Origin: Pseudomonas asgharzadehiana
GTDB taxonomy: Bacteria; Pseudomonadota; Gammaproteobacteria; Pseudomonadales; Pseudomonadaceae
Length of the DNA: 64,000 bases
Assembly (NCBI RefSeq): GCF_019139815.1
Contig: NZ_CP077079.1
Coordinates: 4,774,001 to 4,838,000 of the forward strand
Direction: 5' to 3'
This document shows positions 62,818-64,000 of this stretch, one piece after another. A model generated the notes under the pieces. The model was given only the letters and a program-made list of their open reading frames with translations, ran no database searches and had not been told where the DNA came from. Each line of letters starts with the position of its first letter. Position 1 is the stretch's first letter. The position numbers and the translations under genes were made by a program.

Positions 62818-64000
62818 TCAAACAGCCGGAAAATGAATCCTGAACGCCGCCCCACCCAAAGGTGAATCGCCCAGGGTCAGCCGCGCGCCGTAGCTTTCGA
62901 TGATGTCCTTGACCACCGCCAGCCCAATCCCCTGTCCAGGGTGCTGGCGGTCCAGCCGCTCGCCGCGCTGCAAAATCCGCGCGCGCTGATCCGGCGGTAC
63001 GCCGGGGCCGTCATCTTCGATGCACAACTCGATGCCTTCAAGGCTTTCTACCAGGCTGATGTGCACTTCGCTCAGGCACAGGCGGTAGGCGTTTTCCAGC
63101 AGGTTGCCGAGCAACTCGAGCAAGGCGCCCTTCTCGATTGGTATGTCGCACGCCTGCGGCAAGTCAAAAGACACCGTGACGCCCTTGTCGCGGTACACCT
63201 TGCCCAGCGTATCGCACAGGCTTTGCAGCACCGGTTCAAGGCGCACCTGATGGCGCACCAGGCCGCTTTTGCGCAAGCTGGCACGTTGGAGCTGATAGCT
63301 GATCTGCTGGCTCATGCGCTCGATCTGCGATTGCAGCACCCAGGCCTGGTCGCGGTCCTCGGGGCGCTGGGCCATGTCTTCGCTCACGCCTTGCAACACC
63401 GCAAGCGGGGTTTTCAGGCTATGGGCCAGGTCGTCCAGAGAATCGCGGTAGCGCGCCCGCTGCTCGCGTTCACTGTGCAGCAAGCGGTTGAGGGAGCCGG
63501 TAAGGCGCAGTAATTCACGGGGGTGTTGTTCGGAGAGACTTTCACGGGTGCCGCCCTCGATCTGGTCCAACTCCTGGCTCAACCGCCGCAAGGCTTGCAG
63601 GCCCCAGGTCAGGCCCAGCCACAGTAAGGTCAGTAGCACCAGCAATGCCGCGCCGAAACCCAGGTAAAGGTTCTCGCGCAGGCCCTCCAGGGTCAGCTGG
63701 TATTCACGCACCGGTTGCAGGGCCACGATACTGAACGCCGCGCTCTTGCCGCCAAGCAGCTTGACCTCCACGTCATAGACGAAGAATTCCTGGCCGTCGG
63801 CCTCGCGGATCCGCGCAAACTCATTGCCACGCCCGTCGTAACGCGGCTTGTAGTTGATGTTTTCGTCGCGGGTCGCCCGCGAGCGCCACACCAGGTGGCC
63901 TTCGCGGTCGTAGATATAGCCGAGCAACCGGCTATCGGTGAGGTTGAAACGCTCATCCGGCAATTGCGCCGGCATCAGCAGACGATTGTTTTCGACCCGC
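62818..64000 (-). CDS. Sensor histidine kinase, PhoQ-like (partial, cut by the window edge)
   Basis: The C-terminal 393 residues of a membrane sensor kinase; the reading frame stays open to the edge, so the N-terminus and first TM are missing. Seen parts are a periplasmic sensor segment (RLLGYIYDREGHLVWRSRATRD), a TM helix (LYLGFGAALLVLLTLLWLGLTWGL), HAMP, and the HisKA motif DLAHSLKTPLAVLQG with the phospho-His. The HATPase N box is LGNLLENAYRLC, and the end is EDDGPGVPPDQRARIL and GQGIGLAVVKDI. The C-terminus resembles E. coli PhoQ. The response-regulator gene should lie just outside the window. Confidence 0.85.
   Translation of the reverse strand, partial: RVENNRLLMPAQLPDERFNLTDSRLLGYIYDREGHLVWRSRATRDENINYKPRYDGRGNEFARIREADGQEFFVYDVEVKLLGGKSAAFSIVALQPVREYQLTLEGLRENLYLGFGAALLVLLTLLWLGLTWGLQALRRLSQELDQIEGGTRESLSEQHPRELLRLTGSLNRLLHSEREQRARYRDSLDDLAHSLKTPLAVLQGVSEDMAQRPEDRDQAWVLQSQIERMSQQISYQLQRASLRKSGLVRHQVRLEPVLQSLCDTLGKVYRDKGVTVSFDLPQACDIPIEKGALLELLGNLLENAYRLCLSEVHISLVESLEGIELCIEDDGPGVPPDQRARILQRGERLDRQHPGQGIGLAVVKDIIESYGARLTLGDSPLGGAAFRIHFPAV

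Overview
The window is a stretch of a Pseudomonas chromosome, most likely from the P. fluorescens group. Four things point there: the gene order rne–rluC–HAD–sppA–maf–yceD–rpmF–plsX–fabD–fabG–acpP–fabF–pabC–mltG–tmk–holB–tatD–rgsA–TetR, the etfBA/ETF-QO divergon, GC-rich codon use, and many short REP/REPIN repeats with the GTGGGAGGGGGCTTGC core typical of this group. No tRNA, rRNA, CRISPR array, prophage or insertion sequence was seen. It looks like ordinary core plus strain-variable chromosome.

Left part (1–17.6 kb). A glutamine amidotransferase is followed by a two-gene fatty-acid beta-oxidation operon (hydratase/3-hydroxyacyl-CoA dehydrogenase and thiolase). Next come a 31-residue membrane peptide, an export-targeted protein joining a sulfite-oxidase-like region to a cytochrome c domain, and a tight three-gene operon (circularly permuted ATP-grasp, alpha-E, transglutaminase) whose product is unknown. 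Small proteins follow (RraB-like, START-domain, YkgJ-like), then a MocR regulator, a pair of DUF4398/OmpA lipoproteins, a periplasmic solute-binding protein, and etfBA. The ETF quinone oxidoreductase is divergent from etfBA, and the shared upstream region carries a strong promoter, a PsrA-type site and a 30-bp inverted repeat. Beta-oxidation electrons would pass from acyl-CoA dehydrogenases to EtfAB, then ETF-QO, then quinone.

Middle (19.5–40.8 kb) is accessory metabolism and transport. It contains a BenE-like transporter divergent from a MocR regulator, an AraC regulator divergent from a zinc alcohol dehydrogenase, and an L-arabinose uptake operon (SDR dehydrogenase–araF–araG–araH) next to an IclR regulator. 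After these come a GNAT enzyme, an MFS transporter, three small plus-strand genes, and a GntR–ADP-ribosylglycohydrolase–NCS1 permease–PfkB kinase operon resembling E. coli yegTUVW. The section ends with a DUF1285 protein, a lipoprotein, moaA and a TetR regulator.

Right part (40.8–64 kb) is core. It has the small RNA RgsA, the replication/fatty-acid/cell-envelope cluster from tatD to yceD, the divergent maf, sppA, a HAD phosphatase, rluC, and rne with a very long leader. An orphan mobA-like/xdhC pair follows. Then dctA is preceded by a textbook sigma-54 promoter and two enhancer-like palindromes, shared with a divergent AraC regulator. The window ends inside a PhoQ-like sensor kinase.

Starts were moved downstream from the longest open frame wherever a ribosome binding site, signal peptide, domain start or operon overlap supported it. 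No database search was run; family names rest on recognising the translated sequence.
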